Source of the DNA: Clostridioides difficile
GTDB lineage: Bacteria > Bacillota > Clostridia > Peptostreptococcales > Peptostreptococcaceae
Direction: 5' to 3'
Length of the DNA stretch: 64,000 nucleotides
Assembly: GCF_001299635.1 (NCBI RefSeq)
Contig: NZ_JRHN01000024.1
Location: 80,086-144,085, forward strand
A program made the translations under genes and the position numbers. The notes beneath the pieces were generated by a model. It had not been told where the DNA came from. It worked only from the letters and a program-made list of their open reading frames with translations, and did not search any database. This document shows, one piece after another, positions 9,455 through 18,886 of this stretch. Position 1 is the first letter of the stretch. Each line of letters opens with the position of its first letter.

Positions 9455-11227
9455 TTACTCTTTCAAAGTACCAATTTGTATATTATATAATTTTTGATAA
9501 ATTTTATTTGTACTTATTAGATCCTGGTGAGTTCCTTCTCCTGATATTACTCCATCAGATAAAATTATAATGTTGTCTACATCTTTAATGAAATTATTAA
9601 ATTTATGTGCAACAATTATTCCCATACTATTTTCTAATAATTTTGAATATGATACAGATAAATTATATTCGGATATAGCATCTAATGCTGAATTTGGTTC
9701 ATCTAAAATATATAAATTTGCATTTTTAGAAAATGCCCTTGATAATGCTACTTTTTGCCATTGACCTAATGATATCTGTTTTCCATTGTCAAACCAATGT
9801 CCTACTTGAGTATCTAAAGCTTTTTCAGAGTTCTTTATTAATTCATTAATGCCAAACTTGTTAGTAATTGAATACAATTTTTCATCATCCTTTAGAACTT
9901 CTAAATTTCCATAAGAAATATTTTCTCTAAAGGTAGCTTCATATTTTACAAAATCTTGAAACAAAGTAGCTATTCTTGCAAGAATAGATTTTTTATCAAT
10001 CTCCTTCATATTAACCCCATTTATATAAATTTCTCCTTCATAATCATCATAAAAACCCATTAATATTTTTATTAATGTTGTTTTTCCACTACCATTTTGA
10101 CCTATTATAGCAATTGTCTCATTTTCCTTAATTTCTAAATTTATATTTTTTAATACATAATCTTGTTCTTCTCTATATTTATAGTACAAATTTTCTATTT
10201 TAATATTTTTTATCTCGCTTATTTTTATTGTTCCGCTATCATTAATTTCTTGTAAATCAAAATATTTTATTAATTGATCTATAAATAAACTTTCCTTATT
10301 CATACCAGAAAAAGATTGTAGGATACTTATCATTTGCTCTTTAATTTGAGTTATAGTTTTCATATATGTCATAACGTTTCCGATAAGTATTTTACCTTTA
10401 AAACCATTAAAGATAATGTATGAAAATAATATCCCATCAATTATTAATTCAAATACAGTTATAATACTCATAAGTATTGTACTTTTTTTTACTAGATTTA
10501 TATCTTGCTTATTAAATTCTTTTATATATTTTTTATATCTATCTATGAAATAGTTAAAAATATTATATGTTTTTAATTCTTTATAAAAGTCTCCATATGT
10601 TAGCAAGTATTGCATATACCAGCTTTTTCTTGCATCATTGGTTCTATTTTTTATTAAATTAAAACTCATTATATTAATTTTTCTACTTACTAGAAATTTA
10701 ATAATTGGAATAATTATTATACACATAACAATCCAAGGTTTAAATGATAGCAATATAATTAAGTATGATATCATAGTTAATATTTTTGATAAAACTCCTG
10801 TAAATGTCTGAAGATATGATATTAATTTTCCATTACTTTCATATTGGGCTCTGTTTATCATGTCATATACTTCGCTATTCTCATAACTTTTTAATTTTAA
10901 TCTTGATGCCTTTTTCAATATTAATTCATTAAACTTCAAATCAAATTTCAAAGAAAATTTAGTTTTATAATATTCTAAAATATTATTATATATTGATTGA
11001 AATAAATCTATTAATACATAAATAAATATAAGTAAAAACAGTGTTCTTAGGCTAGATTTAATCTGTAATTCATTTAATATCTTCTGCATCATTATTAATG
11101 ATATTGGAGGAATAATACCCGAAATAATCATAGATGTAATTAAAATAAATATATATTTTTTATCTACTGATATAGTTTGCTTAGCGACCCAAATCAAATT
11201 TTTAAAAATATTTGTTTTATTTTCCAT
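9455..11227 (-). CDS. lanT: Lanthipeptide ABC exporter (LanT type, no peptidase domain)
   Basis: A 590-residue fused ABC exporter with six membrane segments in the first 300 residues, then an ATPase domain. Walker A GQNGSGKTTL lies near 377, the signature region ISLGQWQKVALSRAF near 480-495, and Walker B LYILDEPNSALD near 509. It has no N-terminal C39 cysteine-protease domain, as in NisT, so the leader must be removed by a separate protease. No LanP-like subtilisin is encoded in the window. It starts seven bases after the LanC2 stop and is followed by LanB. Confidence 0.92.
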   Translation of the reverse strand: MENKTNIFKNLIWVAKQTISVDKKYIFILITSMIISGIIPPISLIMMQKILNELQIKSSLRTLFLLIFIYVLIDLFQSIYNNILEYYKTKFSLKFDLKFNELILKKASRLKLKSYENSEVYDMINRAQYESNGKLISYLQTFTGVLSKILTMISYLIILLSFKPWIVMCIIIIPIIKFLVSRKINIMSFNLIKNRTNDARKSWYMQYLLTYGDFYKELKTYNIFNYFIDRYKKYIKEFNKQDINLVKKSTILMSIITVFELIIDGILFSYIIFNGFKGKILIGNVMTYMKTITQIKEQMISILQSFSGMNKESLFIDQLIKYFDLQEINDSGTIKISEIKNIKIENLYYKYREEQDYVLKNINLEIKENETIAIIGQNGSGKTTLIKILMGFYDDYEGEIYINGVNMKEIDKKSILARIATLFQDFVKYEATFRENISYGNLEVLKDDEKLYSITNKFGINELIKNSEKALDTQVGHWFDNGKQISLGQWQKVALSRAFSKNANLYILDEPNSALDAISEYNLSVSYSKLLENSMGIIVAHKFNNFIKDVDNIIILSDGVISGEGTHQDLISTNKIYQKLYNIQIGTLKE

Positions 11228-11234
11228 ATAAACC

Positions 11235-12530
11235 TCAATCCATAAGTAAAATTTTATCGAATGTTAAATCAAATGTTAGGCTATTTATTAAAGCTAATAT
11301 GACACCACCGCTACCTTCTAATAGTGAAATATCTTCTTTGTATAAATCTCTATACAATAATTCTTTTTCATTTTTATTTAAACAAGTAGCAGTTATTTTT
11401 TTATGTTCTTTTAGCAGTTCTGATAAATTTCTTTTTAATGTTTTCAGAAAATCTATATCTTTAGTTTCTTTATAAGCACTAACTTGGATTACTACAACAC
11501 TAGAATATCCATGACATACTATAGGGCTTGATAAGTTATATAATTCTATTGGTTGATTAATTATATTTAATAATTCTTTTTTATAAAATTTATATTGATT
11601 ATCAAATCCCATATATTTGCATACTTTCATAAGACTCCTTACAATGCTTATGTTACCGTAGCACCAGCCACTATTAATAGAAAGATTAAATATATTTCCA
11701 CTAGTATAGTATTCCAATGGTAATTTTGTTGGATACTTCAATATACTATTTTCTCTAACACAGAACATTTCATATAAATCAAATATCTTCATTATAGACT
11801 CATCTAAACCTTCAACATTGTAATTTAAATATTTTGATTTTGCCAAAGTAACTAATGCCCCTATTATTCCATGTGCCAATCCAAAGTTAATATGTCCATC
11901 AATCATTAATTTTTTATCTTCTTCTAAATATTGTTGTTCTCTCATTATGTGAAATTTAATAACATTGCTTCCTTTATATTTATAGTCTTTAGATAGACCT
12001 ATCAAGAAAGATATTAAACTATGTATTTTTCTGATATTTTCCTTATCACTTACTAAATCTAAGCAATCTAATATATAGTACAAATTGCCTGATATTCCAG
12101 ATATAATATCATAAAGTCCAAAAATAGTAGGTTCATCATTTGTATAAGTTATAACATCATATGAGTAATTTAATAAATATTGATTTAAAGAATGAGAAAG
12201 GTTTTTCAATTTACCAGTTTTTTTGAAAATAATATTTATACTATATGCAAATTGCCCTATTCCACCAAACATTTTTTTATAGTAGAGAGAAGTAAAATTT
12301 TCTGTATTTTCTCTAATATCATCTAATATAGATACTATTATTTCTATTAAATCATCTTTATAAAATTCTTCATATCTTTGATCTATTAATTGAGAACAAA
12401 ACAATAAAATATCATTATACTCGTTCTTATTGAAATTATTACATTCATATTTTAAAATAAAATCTTTAATATATTTTTCTACTTCAATAAGTATACTATT
12501 ACATAACTCATCATCTTCGATATAGTCCAT
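11235..12530 (-). CDS. lanC2: Lanthionine synthetase C-like cyclase (LanC, copy 2)
   Basis: A 431-residue LanC homologue and first gene of the minus-strand lan operon. It keeps AHG at 219-221, WCYG at 289-292 and CHG at 339-341, so the zinc site (Cys290, Cys339, His340) is intact. It shares layout with LanC1 throughout but differs at many positions, so both are probably used. Two LanC genes serving one visible precursor is unusual: they may divide rings, act as a heterodimer, or one may serve a precursor outside the window. AGGAGA precedes the ATG. Confidence 0.92.
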   Translation of the reverse strand: MDYIEDDELCNSILIEVEKYIKDFILKYECNNFNKNEYNDILLFCSQLIDQRYEEFYKDDLIEIIVSILDDIRENTENFTSLYYKKMFGGIGQFAYSINIIFKKTGKLKNLSHSLNQYLLNYSYDVITYTNDEPTIFGLYDIISGISGNLYYILDCLDLVSDKENIRKIHSLISFLIGLSKDYKYKGSNVIKFHIMREQQYLEEDKKLMIDGHINFGLAHGIIGALVTLAKSKYLNYNVEGLDESIMKIFDLYEMFCVRENSILKYPTKLPLEYYTSGNIFNLSINSGWCYGNISIVRSLMKVCKYMGFDNQYKFYKKELLNIINQPIELYNLSSPIVCHGYSSVVVIQVSAYKETKDIDFLKTLKRNLSELLKEHKKITATCLNKNEKELLYRDLYKEDISLLEGSGGVILALINSLTFDLTFDKILLMD

Positions 12531-13021
12531 ATTGTACTCTCCTAACTTTATTTTCTTCTAATTATGTGTAATAAAAAAAATTTTGTATTTTTTAATAAGT
12601 ATTAGAATAACTAAAATTAATTGATATTTTTGCTTTAGAGTATAAAGTCAACATTAAATTAATAAATTTATGTTATTTACTAGCTCTTATAAATCCATTC
12701 TTCAAGAAATGTATTTATATCAAATAATTACTATAAACTACAATATACTTATTTTTATTATTTTATAGGATAATTGATTATTTATTAGATTGGCAATAGA
12801 TGTCATTAAAAATAAAAGAGCTTCAATATTACAAATATTGGATATATTAAATAAAAAATGTAATATTTAAAGCAATCATTTATGCTTATATAGTATCATT
12901 TTATCAATATAATGTAAATTAAATTTAAATTTTTATTTATTATGATAAAACAATGTATTTTATTAATTAAATATTTCCTTTTTATAGATACAAATCAATA
13001 CTAAAACTTAGTATAAATATT
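12531..13021. other. Leader and promoter region of the lan operon
   Basis: About 490 bases without a convincing gene. It should hold the minus-strand promoter for lanC2-lanT-lanB-lanC1-CPBP. A weak inverted repeat with AATATTAC/GTAATATT arms lies around 12820-12870. I looked for a second FxLDL-type precursor here on both strands and saw none. No two-component regulator of the LanRK type is encoded nearby. Confidence 0.5.
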
Positions 13022-13250
13022 AGATTATTTTAAAGATTCACATGTCACATTACTTATGGAACTTTTGTATCTCTATGAAAGTTATTTCAGAAAAAGTTAA
13101 CTCTGAATATATATTCTCATGTACTTGATGAAATGGATAGAGAAGCTTCAGATAAAATTGCAGGTAAATTATATAAGGATGAATCCTAAGGGAAGAATTT
13201 ACAAAGAGCTATAAATGGAAGATAGAGTGTCATTTTCATGAAATTAATTT
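13022..13250 (+). pseudogene. Decayed copy of the integrase 3' end
   Basis: This stretch matches the last 70 codons of the integrase at 2312-3439 and about 20 bases past its stop. Long identical runs include the part coding for IYSHVLDEMDREASDKIAGK. Differences are substitutions at the HDLRH region, a deletion removing the GHSNVNTT segment, and a 23-base insertion before the QRAINGK codons, so there is no open frame. It has the same orientation as the intact gene. Together they bracket the lanthipeptide cluster, suggesting successive insertion at the same site or a duplication. Confidence 0.85.
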
Positions 13251-13285
13251 TAAAATTTACTAATATTTAAAATTAATAAAAAAAT

Positions 13286-13325
13286 ACCATAAGAAAATCG
13301 TTGAAAAATACAATTTTCTTATGGT
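13286..13325 (-). terminator. Terminator downstream of cdtB
   Basis: A 13-bp stem (ACCATAAGAAAAT and ATTTTCTTATGGT) with a 14-base loop is followed on the minus strand by a T-rich tract. It lies about 160 bases past the cdtB stop and would end the cdtAB transcript. Confidence 0.65.
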
Positions 13326-13487
13326 GTAACTTATATATTGTATTTTAGGGAGTTTGAAGTGCTTTATTTTATACTAGTTAATACTAAGTACTAGTATCTC
13401 TATATTATCTAAAGTAACCTCCTATATTCTAAGTTTTTTATATGTTATAACCTTATTTAAATTAGTTTAATAGGTTGAGAATTATAT

Positions 13488-16133
13488 TTATTTATGATAT
13501 TCATAAACAAGTACTTCTCTATTATCAGGTGTAACAGCATATATTTTCATTGGCTTATATGTTAATACATTTGCTAAATCTGTATCATAAGTTTTAAAGT
13601 TTATATAATTAGTTTTAGGTTGATTTTCATCTCCTCCATAATTACGTATTTCTTTGTCTCTAGTTCCTATGTCTTTGTACACTCCATTTCCTGTAGAATC
13701 TTCAAGAGTCGCATATACATGGTATTTATTAATATAATTAAGTACATCTTTATTAGTATCAGTAGGCTTAAAGTAATATCCTTTAAAATAAGATTGACCT
13801 GTACTCATGTTCCATTCAAAGTCTGCATAGTATGTTTTATGTGCATCTATTATTTCTTGATCAGTTGGGACTTTAATCTCTGGCTCTTTAAGTACTTCAG
13901 GTGTACTATTTAATTCTGTAATAGATAAATTATCTAAAAATGTTACTCCACTACCATTTAAAGTTATTTCTATATCAGAAGAATCTTTTCCAGTTGTTTC
14001 AAACTCATAACTAAACTTTGTATAATTCTTTTCTGGTACTAAATAATCTGTTTTATCTTCCTTTGCTTTTATATTTACAGATATTGAATTAGATGCTGAA
14101 GGATCTTTTGAATATCCACTAAAGACATAACGCTTATAAGGTTTTAATTTAGACATTGGTATTGTAATCTTAGTCTGTCCATTTAGTTTATTTGCTGCTC
14201 CTTGTAAACCTTCTTTATTTGTAGTATTAACGTTGCTCCATTCACTAGGATAATTATTGTAACCATCAAAGTTAGTAAAATATGTTGGTGTTTTTATAAG
14301 GATATTCATACCTCTCTCAAGTTTAACATTATATATTTTTTTATCATCTAAAGATTTTAATCTCTCTTTAATTGTATCAGCTGTGTAATTATCAAATACA
14401 AGTTCAACACAACTCTCATCTATTGGTGTCCCATTAAAATATAATAAACCATCTTTTTGAGTAGCACCAAATGCTTTTTCGATTGCTTGACCAATTGTAA
14501 GTTCTGGAGTTTTATCTTCTGGATCATATGAATCTTTAGCAGCAACACGTCTCTCATAAGTTTCATTTCCTGTATCTAGTATAAAAGATGCAGATATACT
14601 GTCAACTTGACTTATATAATCTGACCAACTATTTCCTTCTGTTACTATTTGTCCTTGACTATTTTTTGTACCAAAGTTTCCGCTTACTTGTGTTGTTTCT
14701 AATTTAATTTGTTTCCCAGAATCTAATTTTTTCATTTGCTCATAATTTAATGGTATTAATCTAGAACTGAACTGGTCCATTGTATTAAGTGCTAAAGGAG
14801 ATACCCCTTTTTTAGGATATGTGTCATTAGGAGATAAATTGTTACCAATTTGATTTTCTTGTGCTTTAATAGTTGATAGTGTGTCTCCATCTAACACTAA
14901 GTTTGTTGTTGGTGTTACTTTATACATAGGTGCAGTACCTGTATTATAGTATCTAACATTAGCATTTATATATGCTGATTCACTTTTACTTATTTGTAAA
15001 CCTGTATTCCAAGATTCACCATTACTATCTTGTACAGCTGTTGAATTATCTGTTGTATGAGAATAGTTTGCTGTTACACTTCCTGTGAAACCATTTTGAT
15101 ATCCAGCAGTAACAGATACACCTACTGTATTTGCATCAGTTTTACTGTTTGTAGTAGCTCTAGAAACTGTTTTACCAACATCAGAAGAGGCATGCTCATT
15201 TGTAGACAATATTAATTTTTCCATACCAACTCCAACTATTGGATAAGCTGCAACTAGTGGATCTCTTGCTTCTTTACTTATCGCTTTATCAAATGTGCCA
15301 GATGCCTTTTCATAATCTGTATATGGATCTCCAGCAGTATTTGGCTCTAAGTAGTTTGATACATATTTCTTATATCCTTGTTCTGCAAAGCTATCTTCCC
15401 ATTTTACTGCAATTAAGTCTTTTATAGTATATCCATTTCTTTCATATGCATCTGGTATATTATCATTATCTGTATCTAAATCTTCATCTTCCCAATCAGA
15501 CATCAAATTTGGATCAAAGAAGTTATTATTTGGAATAAATGGATCATTTTTCTCTATTTTTGAGTAATCTCTTAAAAATAAATTTTCTTCTGGTATAATT
15601 GTCTTGTTACCATTTGATTCCCAATAAAGTTTAGGTGATGATAGATTATCTATAGTTCCTAGATTATTGTCTTGCAGTTCTATTCTAATTTTATATTCCT
15701 TACCCTTTTCCATTTTAACTTTAATTGTGTTTGCAACATCACCTTTAGCATCTATCTGCATCAAGATATCTTCTCTATCAGTAGACAGTGTATATTCGCC
15801 ATCTGTTGATGGAATTATTCTTCCTGTCCAGCGTATAGATTTTACATCTGATATATTCTTATCTAAAAGCTTATCTACCTTCTTTTCTTCAAATTTCAAA
15901 TTACCATCTTTTATTGGAGCCATTAATTCTAGATCTTTAAAATGTTCATCTGTGAAATAATATCCCATCAATCCATTACTTGGGAGTGTATCTTCACTTG
16001 CAACTTCTCTTTTCTTAGTAGAGTGATAATTATTAGTAGTTTGTGCATATACAGGATATGCTAGAGCTTGACTAACGATAGCTGTAAGTGTTAAAAAACT
16101 CAGTAATTTTTTGTTTTTCATTTGTACCTTCAT
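13488..16133 (-). CDS. cdtB: Binary toxin binding/translocation component CDTb
   Basis: An 881-residue protein. A signal peptide ends near PVYAQ (about residue 30). A PA14-like lectin domain follows, then the calcium-binding segment DTDNDNIPDAYERNGY near residue 226, which is characteristic of the anthrax PA/iota Ib family. After this come the pore-forming and oligomerisation domains and C-terminal receptor-binding domains. After proteolytic activation CDTb forms a heptameric pore that delivers CDTa into host cells. Length is close to reference CDTb (about 876). The gene lies 41 bases after cdtA in one operon, with a GGGGGAG ribosome binding site, and is uninterrupted. Confidence 0.96.
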   Translation of the reverse strand: MKVQMKNKKLLSFLTLTAIVSQALAYPVYAQTTNNYHSTKKREVASEDTLPSNGLMGYYFTDEHFKDLELMAPIKDGNLKFEEKKVDKLLDKNISDVKSIRWTGRIIPSTDGEYTLSTDREDILMQIDAKGDVANTIKVKMEKGKEYKIRIELQDNNLGTIDNLSSPKLYWESNGNKTIIPEENLFLRDYSKIEKNDPFIPNNNFFDPNLMSDWEDEDLDTDNDNIPDAYERNGYTIKDLIAVKWEDSFAEQGYKKYVSNYLEPNTAGDPYTDYEKASGTFDKAISKEARDPLVAAYPIVGVGMEKLILSTNEHASSDVGKTVSRATTNSKTDANTVGVSVTAGYQNGFTGSVTANYSHTTDNSTAVQDSNGESWNTGLQISKSESAYINANVRYYNTGTAPMYKVTPTTNLVLDGDTLSTIKAQENQIGNNLSPNDTYPKKGVSPLALNTMDQFSSRLIPLNYEQMKKLDSGKQIKLETTQVSGNFGTKNSQGQIVTEGNSWSDYISQVDSISASFILDTGNETYERRVAAKDSYDPEDKTPELTIGQAIEKAFGATQKDGLLYFNGTPIDESCVELVFDNYTADTIKERLKSLDDKKIYNVKLERGMNILIKTPTYFTNFDGYNNYPSEWSNVNTTNKEGLQGAANKLNGQTKITIPMSKLKPYKRYVFSGYSKDPSASNSISVNIKAKEDKTDYLVPEKNYTKFSYEFETTGKDSSDIEITLNGSGVTFLDNLSITELNSTPEVLKEPEIKVPTDQEIIDAHKTYYADFEWNMSTGQSYFKGYYFKPTDTNKDVLNYINKYHVYATLEDSTGNGVYKDIGTRDKEIRNYGGDENQPKTNYINFKTYDTDLANVLTYKPMKIYAVTPDNREVLVYEYHK

Positions 16134-16174
16134 TTTTTCTCCCCCTTATATTAGAAATATATTTAAATCAATTG

Positions 16175-17557
16175 TTAATTTAATAATGTTGCATCAACAA
16201 TTAATTTTGTTGTAGTTTTATCTTTATAAGTATCAACTTTATTAATCTTAAACTTACTACCATGGTTTAATAAAACCTCATATTCCCCACCATAGCCAGG
16301 TATAGCTGATAAGTAAGCACCAGGAGAGCCTTTAGGTATACTTATACGTAGTACTATTTTTCTAGGAGCGAATGCACTCATATTTGCACTGCCTATACTA
16401 GTACTTACAAAATTTTGATATGTTAATGTTTGTCCTTCCCATTTTTCCTTAAATGAATTTACATTTGCTTCTAGATTAAAATTGTATCCTGGTGAAGAAA
16501 TTTCTAAGCCGAATTCAGGAGCTCCAGCTCTTCTATATACAGTTAAATTTGATGGAATAGGCTTACTTTTTAATGCATTTTCTATATTATTTATTTGAGA
16601 ATCTAATTTTGGGTCAGGATTATTTGTTGGTCCATTTTCTAACAGATATTTATTGATAGCGACATAGTCTCCACGCATATAACCATTTATATCAGCAAGT
16701 TGTTCAGGAGTCAATTTATTACTCCAGTCATTATAATTTTCTTTTCCCCAAGAATCTCCTTTGGCTACATCTTCTTTAAAATCAAGACTACTTACTAAAG
16801 ATGCCTCAACTTTTATATATTGTTTTCCGCCTATAACTATACGAACTGTTTTATCAACTTTAACACTATATCCTTGTTCTATTAGTGTACTTACAGATTC
16901 ATTACTTTGTTGATATGGTAACATCCCAGTTCCTTTAGGTAATTTTAAATGTACAAGTAATGGTGTAGGTTTACTGTCTTGATTGCCTGGTTCATATAAA
17001 GATATATCTTTAAATCCGTCTTGTTTAAATAATCTGTCTTGAACAGTATCTTTAAATTCATTAAATTTCTCTAAACTGATTTCATTTTCTGTATTTCCTC
17101 TAATTTCGCCCTTAAAAGCAAATCTATCAGCAGATTCAAAATAGTAAACATACATAGGTTTATCTAGCTTGTTTTTTGATATCGCACTTTTAAGATCCTT
17201 ATAATCTTTTTCAAAAGGATTCTCTTTTATTTCATAGTCATAAAAATAATTTCTTTCTCTAGAATACTTACTTATTTCTGATGCATTTTTCTTATATTCT
17301 GCTAAAGCTTCTTTCTCTACTTTTTCAAGACCCTTTTCAACCCTTTCAGCTTCTTTTCTTTCCCATTCTTTAGCTTTTTCCTTATCTTTAAAAAAATCTT
17401 CTGGTCTTTCTATTCCTGCCTTATAAGCAGTGGTAGTTATTTTTTGAGGTGAATATTCTACTAAATTTTCAGCATAAGTTCCTCCACTGAATAAGAGACT
17501 TGTTAAAATAAGACTTAGTACTAATATTTTAGAAATATAACTTCTAATCTTTTTCAT
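16175..17557 (-). CDS. cdtA: Binary toxin ADP-ribosyltransferase component CDTa
   Basis: A 460-residue secreted enzyme with an N-terminal signal peptide ending near GGTYAE. It has two ART-fold halves: an N-terminal CDTb-binding half and a C-terminal catalytic half. The catalytic triad is visible as Arg in TVYRRAG, the STS motif in FVSTSIGS (about 386) and the ExE motif in GEYEVLL (about 426). The enzyme transfers ADP-ribose to Arg177 of actin in the host cytosol (family knowledge). GAGGAGG precedes the ATG. It is intact and precedes cdtB. Confidence 0.96.
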   Translation of the reverse strand: MKKIRSYISKILVLSLILTSLLFSGGTYAENLVEYSPQKITTTAYKAGIERPEDFFKDKEKAKEWERKEAERVEKGLEKVEKEALAEYKKNASEISKYSRERNYFYDYEIKENPFEKDYKDLKSAISKNKLDKPMYVYYFESADRFAFKGEIRGNTENEISLEKFNEFKDTVQDRLFKQDGFKDISLYEPGNQDSKPTPLLVHLKLPKGTGMLPYQQSNESVSTLIEQGYSVKVDKTVRIVIGGKQYIKVEASLVSSLDFKEDVAKGDSWGKENYNDWSNKLTPEQLADINGYMRGDYVAINKYLLENGPTNNPDPKLDSQINNIENALKSKPIPSNLTVYRRAGAPEFGLEISSPGYNFNLEANVNSFKEKWEGQTLTYQNFVSTSIGSANMSAFAPRKIVLRISIPKGSPGAYLSAIPGYGGEYEVLLNHGSKFKINKVDTYKDKTTTKLIVDATLLN

Positions 17558-17774
17558 TTAAAATACCTCCTCACATTATTTTAAATATTTATTAATTTAA
17601 TTATATAATCTAAATATAAAAATATTAGTTAGATTTCAAAATCAATATTTTAGTGGTCATTAAATAGTTTATTCGACACAAAGAAATTGTTTAAAATATA
17701 AAAAAATAATTTTTCTGCTTTGAAAACGGGTTTTTAGGAAATAATATAATAATTTATGTAAAATAGCATATTAA

Positions 17775-17810
17775 AAAAGGTATAAAATAACGTATTATTT
17801 TACACCTTTT
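17775..17810 (-). terminator. Terminator of cdtR
   Basis: A stem of about 16 bp (17775-17790 and 17795-17810, one mismatch) with a four-base loop sits just after the cdtR stop. On the minus strand it is followed by six Ts. It separates cdtR from the cdtAB transcript, which must therefore have its own promoter between 17558 and 17770. Confidence 0.8.
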
Positions 17811-17816
17811 TATATC

Positions 17817-18578
17817 TTAAACTGATACTTCTTTCATTCTAAGTTGTTTTTTTACAGATTGTAGAGATCTATCAGATATAGGACATTTATCTCCATTACT
17901 CATTTTTACAAATTTTCCTTTTACATTTAGAGAAATTATATGCTCTCTATTAACTATAAATGATTTATGTATACGAAATAGGCATTCATCTAAATCTACT
18001 ATAGATTTTAAACTTCTGTATAATTCGATTTCTTGTTCTTCAGTTACTAATTTTATTTTATGAGGGGCAGTGCATGTTTCAAAATAAATTATATCGCTAA
18101 ATGGGATTCTCCAAAGCTCAAATTTTCTATAAATAACAAAAAAATTTTCTGGATAATTTATTTCCTTTAAATATCTTTCATGAGAGGTTTTAATACAAGC
18201 TCTTATTCTGCCTTCAGCAATATCCATATCGTATTTAGATATAAAATCCATAGCTTCAAGCCTATAATAAAAAATACTCATACTTATTTCAACATAATTT
18301 GAAATAAATATAATAGGACTTAAATAGTCATTTCTTCTAATTTCTTGGGCCAACCATAGCCCATCACACATATATTTATTTAAGTTATATTCAAAATCAA
18401 CTCCAATAAAAAATATCCTTACTTTATTTTTTGCATCAATATCCTTTAACAATAAATCTACATTATGATATAGTTTTACAATATCATTATCAAATCCCTC
18501 TTTAATTAGTATGTTATTTATACAGTCTTTTAACTTTCTTCCAAAATTTACATCGTTATCAAACAATAATATATCCAT
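17817..18578 (-). CDS. cdtR: LytTR-family response regulator CdtR
   Basis: A 253-residue regulator with an N-terminal receiver-like domain (DILLFDNDVNFGRKL start) and a C-terminal LytTR DNA-binding domain (IIYFETCTAPHKIKLVT, then RIHKSFIVNREHI). CdtR activates cdtAB and, in some strains, influences PaLoc toxin expression. No partner sensor kinase is encoded nearby, as in other CdtLocs. GGAGG precedes the ATG. It is divergent from tcdR across a 308-base region containing a 46-bp palindrome. Length is close to that of reference CdtR (about 248). Confidence 0.93.
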   Translation of the reverse strand: MDILLFDNDVNFGRKLKDCINNILIKEGFDNDIVKLYHNVDLLLKDIDAKNKVRIFFIGVDFEYNLNKYMCDGLWLAQEIRRNDYLSPIIFISNYVEISMSIFYYRLEAMDFISKYDMDIAEGRIRACIKTSHERYLKEINYPENFFVIYRKFELWRIPFSDIIYFETCTAPHKIKLVTEEQEIELYRSLKSIVDLDECLFRIHKSFIVNREHIISLNVKGKFVKMSNGDKCPISDRSLQSVKKQLRMKEVSV

Positions 18579-18659
18579 TCATATTCCTCCTATTACAATA
18601 AAATTTTAGAATATTCAAAAAAAAGAAAAATATATAAATATATATATATAATATAACGT

Positions 18660-18705
18660 TTTGTAAACTACATCAATAAAATATTTTATTTTTGTAGTTT
18701 ACAAA
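18660..18705. promoter_or_regulatory. 46-bp near-perfect palindrome between cdtR and tcdR
   Basis: Outer arms TTTGTAAACTAC (18660-18671) and GTAGTTTACAAA (18694-18705) are perfect inverted repeats. Between them lies the perfect 16-bp palindrome AATAAAATATTTTATT (18675-18690). Each outer arm contains TTTACA, the -35 element of TcdR-dependent promoters, one pointing toward tcdR and one toward cdtR. It is either a divergent promoter pair, a binding site for a dimeric regulator, or both. Confidence 0.7.
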
Positions 18706-18726
18706 TAAAATATTTTTTTTCTTTAT
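18698..18726 (+). promoter_or_regulatory. Candidate TcdR-type promoter of tcdR
   Basis: TTTACA at 18698-18703, a 17-base spacer and CTTTAT at 18721-18726 resemble the promoters recognised by TcdR (TTTACA with a CTTT-type -10), consistent with known tcdR autoactivation. It lies about 160 bases before the tcdR ATG. Confidence 0.6.
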
Positions 18727-18886
18727 TCACTTAATTTATTAAAATACATTTCTAAATTTGTTAATTAAGTCAATTTTTAAATTATATATATTCTAGAAAC
18801 TATTGCAACTATATAATTTATTTATGCATAAATGTTGTCAAATCCCAAAAAAAAATATCATTATACATATAAAAGGGGATGATTTT

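Noticed and set aside
13620..15960. Plus-strand ORFs opposite cdtB
   Set aside because: Antisense shadows of an intact, well-conserved toxin gene.
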